From Hyposmocoma kahamanoa (Eukaryota > Arthropoda > Insecta > Lepidoptera > Cosmopterigidae): 64,000 nt of DNA. The notes under the pieces are model-generated. The model did not search any database. It saw only the letters and a program-made list of their open reading frames with translations, and had not been told where the DNA came from. Made by a program: the position numbers and the translations under genes. The DNA lies in assembly GCF_003589595.1 (NCBI RefSeq), contig NW_020654080.1, positions 10,815,698 through 10,879,697 on the forward strand, read 5' to 3'. Shown here one piece after another: positions 46,920-58,627 of this stretch (the first letter of the stretch is position 1; each line of letters begins with the position of its first letter).

Positions 46920-47379
46920 GGTGCTGCACAGAGATTACCACTAGATACATATGTTACTATGCAACTATAACCAATAATTCTTTGGATCAACTAGCAGAAG
47001 AAACTAAAAATAACACGTTAGATTACTAGAGAGCATTTATTTGTAGACTTCAGCGTTCCCATAGAGCACAGTGGTGGCAAACAATGGGTGCCATGTATAT
47101 TTTATATTGCGTCAAAGCGATTACGGGCGACCTCTGACACTGCGCGAGATTGACCGGTATGCAACTGAATAATAGCAACATGTGTGTGTAGTGCTTATTT
47201 AGAAAAATAAAATGATCCATGCAAATCGAATTCTTAGGTGTTTGCGATTGTTTCACATAGGAAATGAAACATTTTTCGGATTTAAATCGCGTATATTTGA
47301 TTTTCAAAAAAATCAACGATTCTGGCTACAGGTTCCATGGTCACGGTTGACTAAAGAAATATACGCGATTTAGATTTTT
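46920..47379. other. unassigned spacer with inverted repeat
   Basis: Arms 47281-47298 and 47357-47374 (core taaatcgcgtatattt) pair with 17 of 18 matches across 58 bp. The preceding ataggaaatgaaac (47257-47270) recurs at 63965-63978. The minus-strand frame 47050-47316 has no domain. Confidence 0.5.
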
Positions 47380-47658
47380 TTATAAAAAAAAAGTTGTGCA
47401 TCTGATGATAAGCAACACGCCTGTCCATAACAGTTGCAGTGCCACTCAGATCTTTAAATCGCAAAGAATTGAGGTGCACTACCACTGCGCCCGTTACCCT
47501 GAAACATAAGTTGACTAGTCCCATGTGCCTGTAATTTCACCAGAACCCTTATCCTTCAAAACTGGAATGCAGTAATGCTGACATTACTGCATGAAATAGG
47601 TAAGGTAGCAGTACTACCCTGGACGAACTCTTTCACAAGGAGCTCGTCTGCTACTAAA
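47380..47658 (-). repeat. family A interspersed repeat, copy 8
   Basis: Reverse complement copy from ataagcaacacgcctgtcc to ggagctcgtctgctactaaa. A deletion removes the gcttggcgg block (ttactgcatgaaatagg). Confidence 0.87.
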
Positions 47659-47875
47659 GACGAGACTAAATCCATGCAAGATAATAATTTACAATAAACC
47701 GACACTAGAGAAATGCTAAAGGATATTTGTCGAATAGTGTTACATGAATTGCCATGGCAATAGGCTGTTTTACCCTTTCTTCAGACTATGCTCCTTTCGA
47801 GCAGTTTGTTTTGTTTATATATTTTAGTTTTATATAGTTTAGTTTTTTGTTTATAGATTTGCTTATATAGTTAAA
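47659..47875. other. short spacer
   Basis: Contains ttgtttatat/tatagtttagtttt elements repeated in tandem at its right end. Nothing else is seen. Confidence 0.4.
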
Positions 47876-48380
47876 CAACGGTTTGTTTATATCTTATATA
47901 GTTTCAATTTTATTTTTAAGGAAAATCATCGCAATTGACATTTTTTACCAGCAAAAAAAGATTTTGGTGTCAATATTTCGAAAGTTACCGAAACGCAAAT
48001 GCGTTACTTAGGATAAGGAGGGCAGAGTAGAGCAAATACTTTATACAAAAGGTTATAATACTGCTTCTTCCTACTTGGATGATCAAAATCCACGGTAGTG
48101 ATCTGTTTAGTCCTCTCAGGCAGTTTTTTCTATGATGTTTTATAATAAATATTGTGATCATGAATGTGAACAAATCTTATCTGGCATGCTCTAAGGGCAC
48201 AAGGAGTACCAGAGTACTATATAAATCTGATAAAAGATATGTATCCTAATGTTACAACCCTACAGTGTGATGTGGGAGTGGGAGTTCATCCAGACTCGGC
48301 ACTGAGCCCTTTGCTTTTCAATCTCGTAATGAACCACCTCACGGCAGAACTACGCCTTCCACCATTGAACATTCTACATA
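47876..48380 (+). pseudogene. LINE fragments left of mariner, duplication copy 1
   Basis: The segment first carries a jockey-like LINE tail (cttcctacttggatgatc near 48065-48085). It then has an RTE reverse transcriptase piece with EYYINLIKDMYPNV, VGVGVHPDSALSPLLFNLVM and NHLTAELR (about 48200-48350). The RTE motif is the block just upstream of the catalytic YADD. The whole segment is nearly identical to 58124-58627. Confidence 0.85.
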
Positions 48381-49500
48381 GGGCGCACTATACGTTTCCG
48401 AAACTGGCCACTTACATAAACAATATTTAAAAAGTAATTACAACATTTGAAAATGGAACTCTTTGGCTGTAGAATACAGTTTGTTCCATCTGACTGTCAC
48501 TTGTTTTTACATTGTGGCGTCATTTTATAAATTGGTTGTCTATATCACCACGGATTTAACTCGTGAAAATTTTCGTAGTATGATTTTCTACGACTTTCAG
48601 TGTAATATAACAGGTCAGCGGAGTTTAGGCTTCAAACTGCTTTTGGCGATGAAGTACCGTGCAAGACGGCTATTTATAGCTAGTTTGCAAAATTCAAACG
48701 CGGTCGTGTGAATCTCAGTGACAAATTTCGTGATGGTCGTCTGTCCACTGCTGTGAACAACAAAAACATCGATGCTGTGCGCCGTATGGTCCAAACAGAC
48801 AGGCATCTCATGACATACCATGAGATTCGGGCATCTTTAGGCATAGGCATGAGTCAAATACAATCAATACTACACAAACATTTACGATTTACGATCCCAA
48901 AACACAGCAGCAATCGAGCGTATGGGTCTTTTAAAATGAGCCGAAACCAACCAAAGTGGCGCGCGTGCAAAGTGCCTCTAAGCGGATGATTGCTTCTTTT
49001 TTTAATAAAACTGGACACGTAGCTACTGTTGCTATAAAGAATCGTTGTACCGTGAATAGTGATTGGTACACGACCATTTGTTTGCCGGAAGTTATTGACA
49101 AACTCCGTAAAAATAACCGTAAACGCCGTATCATCTTGCACCATGATAATGCCAGTTCTCACACGACCAGATAGACAAATGAATTTTCGAAGGTGAACAA
49201 CGTTGAGCTTATGAGCCATTCCGCGTACAGTCCCGACCTGGCACCTTGTGACTTTTATTTATTTCCAAAAATTAAGAACGCGGTCCACGATTTTTATCAC
49301 CTGAAGAGGCTGTCGAAGAGTATGAAAAATATGTTTCAGAGATTGTCACGGAGGAGTGGCATAAATGTTTTCAAAATTGGTTCATTCGTATGAAAAAGTG
49401 CATTAACGCTAACGGAGAATATTTTGAGAAACAGTAAATTAATTTCTGATCATTTATAGTATTGTTTTCTTATTCATTCCGGAAACTTATAGTGTGCCCC
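48381..49500 (+). pseudogene. mariner element copy 1 (transposase lacks first catalytic block)
   Basis: Ends begin gggcgcactatacgtttccg on the left and finish ttccggaaacttatagtgtg on the right, as imperfect inverted repeats. A left TA is at 48379-48380. Translation shows RENFRSMIFYDF, GMSQIQSILHKHL, VNSDWYTTICLPEVIDKL, RRIILHHDNASSHT (second catalytic D) and YSPDLAPCDFYLFP (third). About 160 bp present in copy 2 (59132-59287, including TGDETWI) are missing, so the first catalytic D is lost. The start codon reads ACG (48550-48552). It is a different mariner lineage from the one at 41233. Confidence 0.88.
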
Positions 49501-50208
49501 ACGTCGATGCGCATGGGTTCGTTACTTGCCGCTACTACTACTTTTTAGTTAAATCATGTCGACGTATGCGAAGACGTGCGACATGCAAAATATGGTCAGG
49601 AGAATGGATTACTATCATCTTCGGCGTGTTCACTTCCGTTGGCTAAGGATATAGAACTAATATGTAGAAACTAGTACTGTTCAACAACAGTAGTGACTGA
49701 TACGTACATAACGCCGATGGCTAAATTCGTAGTCGGTTGGAAGTTATAAATATTGCCTGATTTCTCCATCGAAGTATTTTTCTATTAATATGTTTTGTTT
49801 GTGCTTCTACTCATATCGTTTGTTATTGTACAATCGCTAACGTCACCATTCGGCGTTATCCCTGTTTTGGGTGGTATCGCTCGCTAATTAACTCCTTAAC
49901 TACCGGAAGCAGAGTTACCAACAAAATATATTGACGCAAGCTTGTTGTTAGTACATCTTTAAGGAATTGACGTTAATGGCAGATAAGTGATAAGACGGAC
50001 GTGTAACGGGCTACTGGTGTTTCGTCACATCCGATGATAAAAAATCAATTTGTGTCAAGTCACTATTTAACCTTTGCTATCATAGCGTTGGTATCTGTTT
50101 TGTTATGCATTGAACAAATTATTTTGGTGTCTTTTCAATCGTCAGTTTGGTTTTAACTTTGCAACTACCATCTTCGTACAGTCTTGCTTTATTCGTAATC
50201 TTCGTCTT
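49501..50208. other. unassigned spacer
   Basis: The sequence to the right of mariner copy 1 does not resemble the RTE sequence that follows copy 2. No gene is recognised. Confidence 0.4.
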
Positions 50209-50632
50209 AGGCTGAGGATTTATAAAACAAACTTTGGCTTCGAATTCTAAAAATCGGCAAAAATGCCGATTTTTATGTTAGCAAAACAAACTTCGCCTAA
50301 ATTTAAGCAAAAAAAATTTGTAAATAATCTCAAACTTAAATGAAATTTCTTGCTTAACTTAGGTGAAAGTAGTTAAGTTACAGCAAATCGATGCCTGTCG
50401 TCTTTGCTTGCAAATGTAAGGCTTAGATCTACTAAGCAAAGCTAAGCATGATTTTCGTATTTATAAAACTAACTTTGACTAAATTTAAACAAGAAATTAT
50501 GAAGTAAACTCGAAGTTTAATTTAATTTCTCGTATAGATGTAGGCAAAGATCGTTTTGTAAATACGAAAAACTGGCTTAGCTCGCCATTTTGCTTAGTCT
50601 AATTCTAAGTTCGTTTTGTAAATGTCAGCCTT
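50209..50632. mobile_element. foldback (MITE-like) element with nested inverted repeats
   Basis: Imperfect terminal arms lie at 50209-50234 (aggctgaggatttataaaac...) and 50608-50632. Inside, gtatttataaaactaac and its inverse near 50570 form a second pair. A 12 bp perfect hairpin (taaaaatcggca/tgccgattttta) lies at about 50248-50275. Variants of tttataaaacaaacttt recur in both orientations. No coding sequence and no clear target duplication. Confidence 0.6.
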
Positions 50633-50789
50633 GAAGTGAAAGACTCGTATGTGATTTCCACGTAATTTTTCTGGAGGAACTTAAAAATGTGGTGTAAAAT
50701 TTTATTGTTAAATTACTTTAACTTCACGTTTTTTTATTTTAAATTTTATTGTTAAACATTATTTTCTTTAACATAGTTTAAGTTACCAT
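50633..50789. other. short AT-rich spacer
   Basis: Nothing recognised. Confidence 0.4.
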
Positions 50790-51090
50790 TTTAGTAGCAG
50801 TAGAGCATCTTGTGAAAGAGTTCGTCCAGGGAATTCTACTGCCACCTTACCTATTTCTAGTAGCAGTAGAGCTTCTTGTGAAAGAGTTCGTCCAGGTAAG
50901 TACTGTTATCTTACCTATTTCTACCGCCAAGCAGGAATGTCAGCTTTACTGTGTTTTGGTTTAGAAGGGTAAAGGGTTAAATTACAGGCACATGGGACTT
51001 GTCAACTTATGTCTCAGGGTGACGGGCGCAGTGACTGTGTCCTTCAGATCTTTGTGTGTGTGTGTCTTCAGTGATTTAAAGCTCTGAGTG
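50790..51090 (+). repeat. family A interspersed repeat, copy 9, with tandem 5' duplication
   Basis: The first ~66 bp of the family (agtagcagtagagc to acctatttct) is present twice in tandem, at 50793-50858 and 50859-50924. The body follows as far as gatttaaagctctgagtg, with a (tg)n expansion near 51053-51063, and the 3' end is missing. Confidence 0.87.
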
Positions 51091-51894
51091 ATATTATACG
51101 CTATATTACTTTAATTATATATTTAAGAGGTAGAAGTTTTTTCTCGACAAAAATGAATAAAAAAGGTATGTAAAAATGCGTATGCAAAGTTTTCACTTTA
51201 AGGTGACGCACTGTTCTTTTTTGTTCGATTCAAGTCATAGAAATCGATTAAAGAATAAATCCGGAAATTATAATTGTCCGGCTTATGATTTTTAACGCTT
51301 GCGTTTAATTAAATCCAGCTTATTTTACAGTGTATTTCAAGTAAGGAACACAAGCCTTAGATATATAGCTGCCTGAGTGCTCTGATTTATTAATATCTAT
51401 TAAAGGAATTTGTTTATGGTCAGTGTAATGAATATTTAAAATTTACAATGTACCTAATGTAATGTTTACACTAGTAATTGAAAGTTTTCTACTAGTTATT
51501 TATTAACTGTATTTGTTTATAGGAATATTGTCGAGTTAAATGTCTTGCCCTAAAAAAGACAGTATTTATATATAGGTGCCACGAAAACAAATAGTCTTTA
51601 AAGAAGTACCCTTTCACGTGAGTTTAGTAATGATATATTAATTTCCTTTAAAAAAAAAAACTTGCAAATAAGGAAGTGAATTGAAAAAAATAGGAATTTT
51701 CATTTACCAGTTACCTTTCTACCGCCTTGTGTAACATCATGGTATGCAATAAAATATTGAGTATTAAGGAATCGGTGCGGCAAGTCTGGTGCCACAGTAT
51801 ATCTATACAAAATATATGCAATCAATGGCCCTTTGAAACATTTAATTTTAAAAGAAATTTAAAAGGAAATTTTAAAATTTCTAATGTTTATTGT
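51091..51894. other. AT-rich stretch, no gene seen
   Basis: No coding or repeat signature recognised. Confidence 0.4.
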
Positions 51895-52130
51895 AAATTT
51901 TGACAGATGTAGAAACTAATTGGGGGCGTCACGATCGCCGAGGTTATGGAACAATGGCACTGCGCAAGGGCACATCGCACTTATCGCGACCTATTTCGGG
52001 CCGCATAATTACACTACATTTGGATTTTTGGTGCCGATTGCCGGAGCCGCGCTCTAATTGCCTACCCGACTGTACCGAAACGGGATCGCGGTTCCTATTT
52101 CCGTTTTATTTGCGGTTTTTATTTTTATAG
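51895..52130. other. GC-richer unique island
   Basis: Balanced-composition segment with sharp edges in AT-rich sequence. It contains gcataattacactac, tctaattgcctacc and atcgcgacctatttcgg. The 76-codon frame (51900-52130) has no domain. It looks more like a conserved non-coding element than an exon. Confidence 0.25.
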
Positions 52131-53297
52131 TCTACTGTAAATAGAAAGTATACACGTAAATTTCGTTGTGTTTACACACTTTTAACGGTTTGAAACAGAA
52201 CTGCGTGTCCATGTAGAGACACATAAAAAGTTAATATACAATGCAAAATTTGTTCTCTGACGAAAATAGACATTCCTACTTGTACTTGTTTGGTAGATTT
52301 TATATTATTTTATCTTTTTACCAAGTACCAATAACTCATCGTTAATCCATTTATAATCCACAACCGGCTGGTTAGGTTCCTTTTAGAAGAGGGAGTTGGG
52401 TCATAGTCTAATGATTAAAACACATCAATGATCTATGTATACCTATCGGCTAACATTGGTGAATTTTTACACAAAGTTTAAAAGAGGAGATTGCGACTGT
52501 ATTAGCTACTAATGTTTATTAACTCCACCGGCTAGACAGCTAAAGGTTACCTAAATTTAAAATGAGCCTTCATTACTTTAGCTTCATAGATACAAATATA
52601 TCAACGACAACCAATTCTCTTTGAGTAACTCTGTATTCATTACTGCTTAGCAGCGTCGTTACTTTCGTGGAGTGTAAAATAACGAGCATTGTTTAACGAA
52701 CAAAAAGTTATTAACATAGGCAAGGGATTATTTTAGATTTGAAATACTGAGGGGTAATTAGCAATGATGGCACCTTACATGCGTTACTTAGTATAGTATA
52801 TTCAAATGGCGTCATACTATATGAAACTTACAGTCTTTAGATGATGTTGGCTTTCGAAGCAGATTTCTGAAACAAATAAAATCTATATGAATCAAGAGTA
52901 CAGGTCAAACAAAAGGGGTTTGTAAATGGCAATACTATTTATCGATCAAATTTTACGAGTTTTGACTAAATACAACTCTATTAAGATAAAAAAGGTGGAT
53001 TAAGGTAAGAAAGAGACAGACAGGTGGTATAAATACATGCCCGAGACGCTTTGTTTCCTTTTTAATCTGGATAGCTATAGAGCGGAAGTTTCTGCTTACG
53101 GTTTTATTCTTCCATTAATACAACATGGGTCTTTTCAAGGCTAGAATGCATACGCACCGTCTAAGCCAGCATATTCCGTCCTCGACTACATTCGATCACT
53201 GACTATCATGTGACATTACGGTAAGGAATTTACATGAAACCAATGAAACATAAACACTGCGGAAAATGTGTATGCTGTTTCTAAACATCTCACATAA
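52131..53297. other. AT-rich stretch, no gene seen
   Basis: No coding or repeat signature recognised. Confidence 0.4.
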
Positions 53298-53527
53298 ATA
53301 ATAATGCCATAAATAATAATAATAACACACACACTCAACATAGCCCCGCAGTAGGGAAACCCTGTGTCGCGGGTGCCATGGACACACACACAGACAACCA
53401 CAAATTACACCCAAAACTTATGAGAGAAACAAATGTAGGCCATATAAATATTTATCTCGGCCCGGGAATCGAACCTGAGACCTCTGCGCGGCTGGTCGGC
53501 ATGGTAACCGTACGGCCACGGAGGCAG
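53298..53527 (-). repeat. tRNA-derived SINE, copy 3
   Basis: Complete minus-strand copy. B-box-like sequence at 53467-53475, A-box-like at 53508-53518, and an (AAT)n tail at about 53298-53325. It is the closest of the copies to the presumed consensus. Confidence 0.9.
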
Positions 53528-54319
53528 TTGCAAAGGCAAATATGGAGTTTCCAGCGACCAAAATTTTAAATCGTCTAAGTAACTAAAACCTTGGAAATTA
53601 CAGGTGCAAAAACAAACTGTGCGGTACAAACTAGTATACGTAAAAGTGGTCAAGGATCGATATGTTCTAGATCTGGCGATGGGAACGCGGCACTGGCGGG
53701 GCAACGAGTGGGGTACGCCCCGGCCCTGCTCCAGAAACCGAAGCGGGCGCCAGGCAGACACTTTGCAATTAATCGATTACAATAATTGACTTACGTGATG
53801 ACGTAGTGACAGCTGCGCAAGCGCCGCCGCTGTGTGTGCAGGTGCGTCGCTGTGACGCGCTGTTTGAGAAAATCAAAGGAAAACCCGTACCATTTGCAAA
53901 ATATTGGTGTTACATGTAAACTGATGTGCTCAAAGAGACAATGTGCCAGACGGTTCATCTTGTTTTGTATGTCTTAATAGATTAAATTTTAGAAGATTAA
54001 ATACATTTGACCGACCTTATCAGGGAACAGACGCGCGACAATACAAATAAATTTTGCTTTGTTGGTGCAATTTTTAATTGAATTGCTATGTTTTTTTTTT
54101 AAACTAATAAGTATGTAGTATTTTTTTTTGTCATAACGTTCTTGCCAATGTCCTGGCGCATGTACTGTTAATGTGTTGTCCTTGGTTTCGCCATCACGCC
54201 CGCGAGGTCAACTCTTTGAGTGACAAGGGTTAAGATAAGACATTTCAATTCCATCATCGTTGCAATATAAAAGACCTTAGTAAATCCTGATAATATTATG
54301 ACTTTATTCATGTTTTCGA
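53528..54319. other. unassigned, with GC-rich patch
   Basis: The patch at 53660-53880 (ggggtacgccccggccc, then gcgcaagcgccgccgctg) contains frames on both strands without domains, the longest on the minus strand running into the SINE (53405-53761). The rest is AT-rich. Confidence 0.35.
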
Positions 54320-54460
54320 AATCAAACTCAAAGTATAAACTTTATTTCATAGGTATTATTCTTGAAATCATCATATTGCTTAATCTCTACTGCTCGTTCG
54401 TAAGGCAAATTTCTCTAAGATGAATGAGTATAGAACTGTAGCGGGTAGCTTTTTTATAAA
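54320..54460 (-). repeat. jockey-like LINE 3' end fragment
   Basis: Matches the 3' region of the LINE at 7628-8695. Both carry ctactgctcgttcg followed by a similar run to a T-tract (7700-7770 and 54388-54452) and an aaactcaaagt-type end. The coding part is absent. Confidence 0.65.
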
Positions 54461-54866
54461 TTATTTTTGTGTAATGATTATAGATGTTAAAATTAACAAA
54501 TGGTGCTGAATAATGTTTTAGCAGTCATTAAGTTTTATAAGACTATAACAACATCAGTTTTAAATAATTCTGAATTCCTTAGTACTTTACTGTTATTTAG
54601 ACGGTAACAGTACAAGAAACAATACATATCTGACACTGGCACAAGTCTAGTGACCGCCATAAAGGAAATAATAAATAACAATACATATTACGAGACACAT
54701 TAGTCCTTTTCCTACAAAATATCAATATTTTCAATATAAGTTCACAGACTTAAATTGTTCTTTTTCTTACGTATCGATGGTATACACTATAATGCTTGCC
54801 ACGTGGAGAAAGAAAGGATTTGCCAATTTTTGTTTCAATATAGCAAATTTATTTTCTTTCAAATGT
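54461..54866. other. AT-rich spacer
   Basis: No gene recognised. It ends in CAAATGT (54860-54866), the left target duplication of family A copy 10. Confidence 0.45.
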
Positions 54867-55175
54867 GACAGCAGTAGAGCTCCTTGTGAAAGAGTTCATC
54901 CTAGGAAGTACTGCCACTTTACCTATTACTGCCGCCAAGCAGTAACATGAACATTATTGCGTTCCAGTTTTGAAGGGTCAGGTTGTTGGTGAAATTACAG
55001 GCACGTGTAACTTGTCAATTTACGTTTCAGGGCGACGGGTGCTGTGGCAGTGCCCCTCAGATCTTTGCGATTTAAAGCTCTGAGCGGCACTGCGACTGTC
55101 ATGGATAGGCGTGTCACTTACCATCAGGTACGTCTTGTTCGACCCGTCATCTGGTATTATAAAAAAGACAATAAT
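54867..55175 (+). repeat. family A interspersed repeat, copy 10, with target duplication
   Basis: Full-length copy from gacagcagtagagctcc to ggtattataaaaaagac. It is flanked by a perfect 7 bp repeat CAAATGT (54860-54866 and 55176-55182). The duplication and A-rich 3' tail support a retrotransposed, SINE-like origin. Confidence 0.9.
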
Positions 55176-55589
55176 CAAATGTCAGCTACCTAAAACCTTT
55201 TAAGATTTATATTGCATTCTCATTTTATTGTATCGATGGCATATTGTATAATATCGCGGCCCAGAACTCAGATACGCTGATCACGCCACAATTAGCCGCC
55301 ATACTGAACTATGCATGGGATATGTTTACCACAGTGGTGAAACCATTTTTGCCAATCGGCGTAAGATATTCGTCGATTGTTGCCTAGGCTGCGTCAGACG
55401 TACTAGGCTACGATTCGTACGTCATTGCAGTGAATCTCCTTTCGTGCATTCCAACTACGGAACTTCCGATATAGTGTTTTTGTACCCAGACTAGAGATCC
55501 GCTTTGTTGAAATCAGATATCAGCGCCCTTAACCACGTTTTGACATCTAGACTAAAAATAATTATGGAAGCACTACTCTAATATTTCAA
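55176..55589. other. unassigned spacer
   Basis: No gene or repeat recognised. Confidence 0.4.
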
Positions 55590-55905
55590 AAAATAGACAC
55601 TTGTTGTAAAGTGACGATGAGGTCGATGATGGAGCATGCATTCCTTATAATACCTATTCTCTCTAGCTTTGAAAAGTCCTTATAGCGTTCGGGGAACAAG
55701 TCAGTGGGCTGGGACTTTCGCTCCACAGCCGTACGCAATGTAAATGAGGAAGCGTAACGTTTCGTGCGAATCCTTGGAACATCCACGACATAGGGGTGGA
55801 ACCCCAGTCTACATATTGTGCCTCGGCAATAAAAGGGCATGGTGGAATCAAATCATGCAATTTCATCGTACACAGACATGCAAGCAACTTTACGACAGCA
55901 TTCAA
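55590..55905 (-). pseudogene. BS/jockey-like LINE ORF2 C-terminus
   Basis: The minus-strand translation in two phases gives KLHDLIPPCPF, then RLGFHPYVVDVPRIRTKRYA, SSFTLRTA and LFPERYKDFSKL. This matches the C-terminus of the BS-like element at 30345-31410 (DIPFRRTKRFQ ...). A frame shift falls near 55835. Only the last ~80 codons survive. Confidence 0.82.
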
Positions 55906-55927
55906 AAGGCTACATAGCTTTTCTTAT

Positions 55928-56211
55928 GGACCAAGAGACGGCATGAACAAGTCGCGTTCCTGGTGGGAAACGACACGATGTATATAGCAGTTGCAGTGCC
56001 ACTTAGAGCTTTAAATCGCAAAGATTTGAGGGGCACTGCCATTGCGCTTGTCATCCTTAGATATTTAACAAGTCTCATGTGCCTGTAATTTCACCAGCAC
56101 TCTTACACTTCAATACCGGAACGTACTCACATTACTGCTTGGCGGCAGAAATACGTAAGGTGGCAGTATTACCCTGGATGAACTCTTTCACAAGGAGCTC
56201 TTCTGCTGCTG
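55928..56211 (-). repeat. family A interspersed repeat, copy 11
   Basis: Reverse complement copy from ccaagagacggcatgaac to ggagctcttctgctgctgc. It lies within 20 bp of the LINE fragment on its left. Confidence 0.87.
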
Positions 56212-57747
56212 CAGCTTCGCCTTTACTAAGTCCGAGTCATGGATAAACCTTCTTGGCGCGTTTTGAATGGTATCAAAGGTGGCTAGTTGGCATTTAGCAT
56301 ATCCATTCTATAGATGGCAGCAGTACTTCATACATACATCGGGTTTGTGCTTGGTACAGTTGTAGCAACCGGTGTGGAGTTACACTTTACCTTGGATAAT
56401 ATGGATGGATCTATTTTTTAATCTTTAGTTTAACTATACCGATCCACAATTATATTGAAAATTGTTAATAATTACTTGAAAAGGTTCACGAGAACATGGT
56501 GGCATTTAGCGGTCAGGGGTTGGATGCGTAGGTTGTATTTTGATCAGGACGCTTGTGTGAAACCTCAAATTAAGTCCAGTTGAGAATTATTGCGCGTTTG
56601 TGATGGATTTTCCATTAGACTTTCATAGAGAGTATACTAAATAATGCCGACCTGATAATGACATTATACGGATTTTGCTATAGGGAAATATAAGTAACAT
56701 TAATAGAATCTTCGTCCCGCCGAGGCATGTTGTTAGTGCAATCTAGGCATCGAGTGTCTGTGAGAGATTTGAAAGAAATTAACTTTCTTATGTCCACTTG
56801 CACTAAACTTAAGGACATCTTAAATCAATGCTTGCAATGCAAAAGACACTCTTAATACATTGTGTTAAGTATCCTATCAATTTAAGCATTGGTTTAAGAC
56901 GTACGTAAGTTTAGTGTGTGTGGGCATTATGTTGGTGTCACAGTAGATTCATTAATGAAAATGGAATTTAGGTTAAGATGTCATACAGTAACTCAAAAGT
57001 GTAGTTCCTTGTAGCCTACGTGCTATATTTGTGTTGTCTAGAAGCCGTACAGCCTCTATGTTATTTTTTTATCTACTAAAGTACTTAAGTACATCCTGTC
57101 CTTTTGTTTTATGCCTATCTTTCTTACGTCTGCTCTAACGGTGGAAGGGTGGGAGGGAGCCTGGTACTCTATAACACAGGTTAATCCTAATGTGAACACC
57201 AGACTTTCAGAAACGAAACTATCTTTAGTGACATGTGAAGGGTGATTCTTTAGAATACGGGGTTCTTCAGTTTAGGCAATGTATATAAAACTTAATATTT
57301 TTTTAACTATTATGCACATTTCCTAGATATTCTATAGAATGCCGGACGTAGATTAGGCAAAAAATCAAATTAGTAATTTCTGTTTGCGGTTCCGAGCTGG
57401 TTTGACTTGACCCCCAAATGTGGGAATAGGTTAGGTTAGTATATGAAAAAGCTGCCAGAACCGAATTGGTTTGCGTTTCCGAGCTGGGTCGAAAATTACT
57501 ATGGAAAATGCTACATTATTCAAGCTATACTTGAAACAAACATAGAAAAAGTAATGTTCCTAAAAGTTTAATGAGTGCTTGCTTCCAATAAAAGAGTTTA
57601 AATTTTTATGGTAAGTTAAAGAATTATTGGATTTACTGTCACATATCAAATAATCATTTAATATAACAGTTTTGCTTAATACATTGAAGAGTATGTTAAG
57701 TTTCATTTGTATAATATGCATATTTCGTGTATCAGTTTTTGTTGCTA
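56212..57747. other. unassigned 1.5 kb
   Basis: No gene recognised. Near-repeats gtttgcggttccgagctgg (about 57383) and gtttgcgtttccgagctgg (about 57470) lie 85 bp apart. The minus-strand frame 57560-57838 is hydrophobic by AT-rich composition and overlaps the SINE tail. Confidence 0.35.
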
Positions 57748-57800
57748 CTACAAATAATAATAATAATAATAATAATATAACGCACACACTCAACACATAA
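57748..57800 (-). repeat. SINE 3' tail fragment, copy 4
   Basis: A (TAA)n run followed by taacgcacacactcaacac, identical to the tail junction of SINE copies 2 and 3. The tRNA-like head is missing. Confidence 0.7.
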
Positions 57801-58123
57801 TCATATATAAATAATATAATCGCGATTATCTCAAACAAATATCACTTGTAACTTAAATACCAATTCTTATTAATTAGCTACTTATTCTCATTAGATATAC
57901 TATTGTGATTTGTGACACTTGACCATGCATAAAATATTTTTCTTAACACATGCACTTTACACTTATAGCACTTTCCGCATTCTATGGATTACCTAGGCAA
58001 AGTGTATAATAGAGTTTACACATTGCCTCACTGTTTTAAGCATTCTATATTATATTTACCGGGTTACATACATTGCCGATAACATATACATACACACAAT
58101 CAAAAAGATCTACAATCTCTTAT
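57801..58123. other. AT-rich spacer
   Basis: Nothing recognised. Confidence 0.4.
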
Positions 58124-58627
58124 CAACGGTTTGTTTATATCTTCTATAGTTTCAATTTTATTTTTAAGGAAAATCATCGCAATTGACATTTTTTAGCTAG
58201 CAATAAAAGATTTTGGTGTCAACATTTCGAAAGTTACCGAAATGCAAATGCGTTACTTAGGATAAAGAGGGCAGAGTAGAGCAAATACTTTATACAAAAG
58301 GTTATAATACTGCTTCTTCCTACTTGGATGATGAAAATCCATGGTAAGGATCTGTTTAGCCCTCTCAGGCAGTTTTTTCTATGTTTTATAATAAATATTG
58401 TGAATGATGAATGTGAACAAATCTTATCTGGCATGCTCTAAGAGCACAAGGAGTACCAGAGTACTATATAAATCTGATAAAAGATATGTATCCTAATGTT
58501 ACAACACTACAGTGTGATGTGGGAGTGGGAGTTCATCCAGACTCGGCACTGAGCCCTTTGCTTTTCAATCTCGTAATGAACCACCTCACGGCAGAACTAC
58601 GCCTTCCACCATTGAACATTCTACATA
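58124..58627 (+). pseudogene. LINE fragments left of mariner, duplication copy 2
   Basis: Near-identical to 47876-48380. A jockey-like tail (cttcctacttggatgatg near 58320) is followed by RTE RT with EYYINLIKDMYPNV, VGVGVHPDSALSPLLFNLVM and NHLTAELR. The RTE piece is interrupted by the mariner and continues at 59824. Confidence 0.87.

Noticed and set aside
53405..53761. 118-codon minus-strand frame
   Set aside because: It runs through SINE copy 3 and an adjoining GC-rich patch and has no domain.
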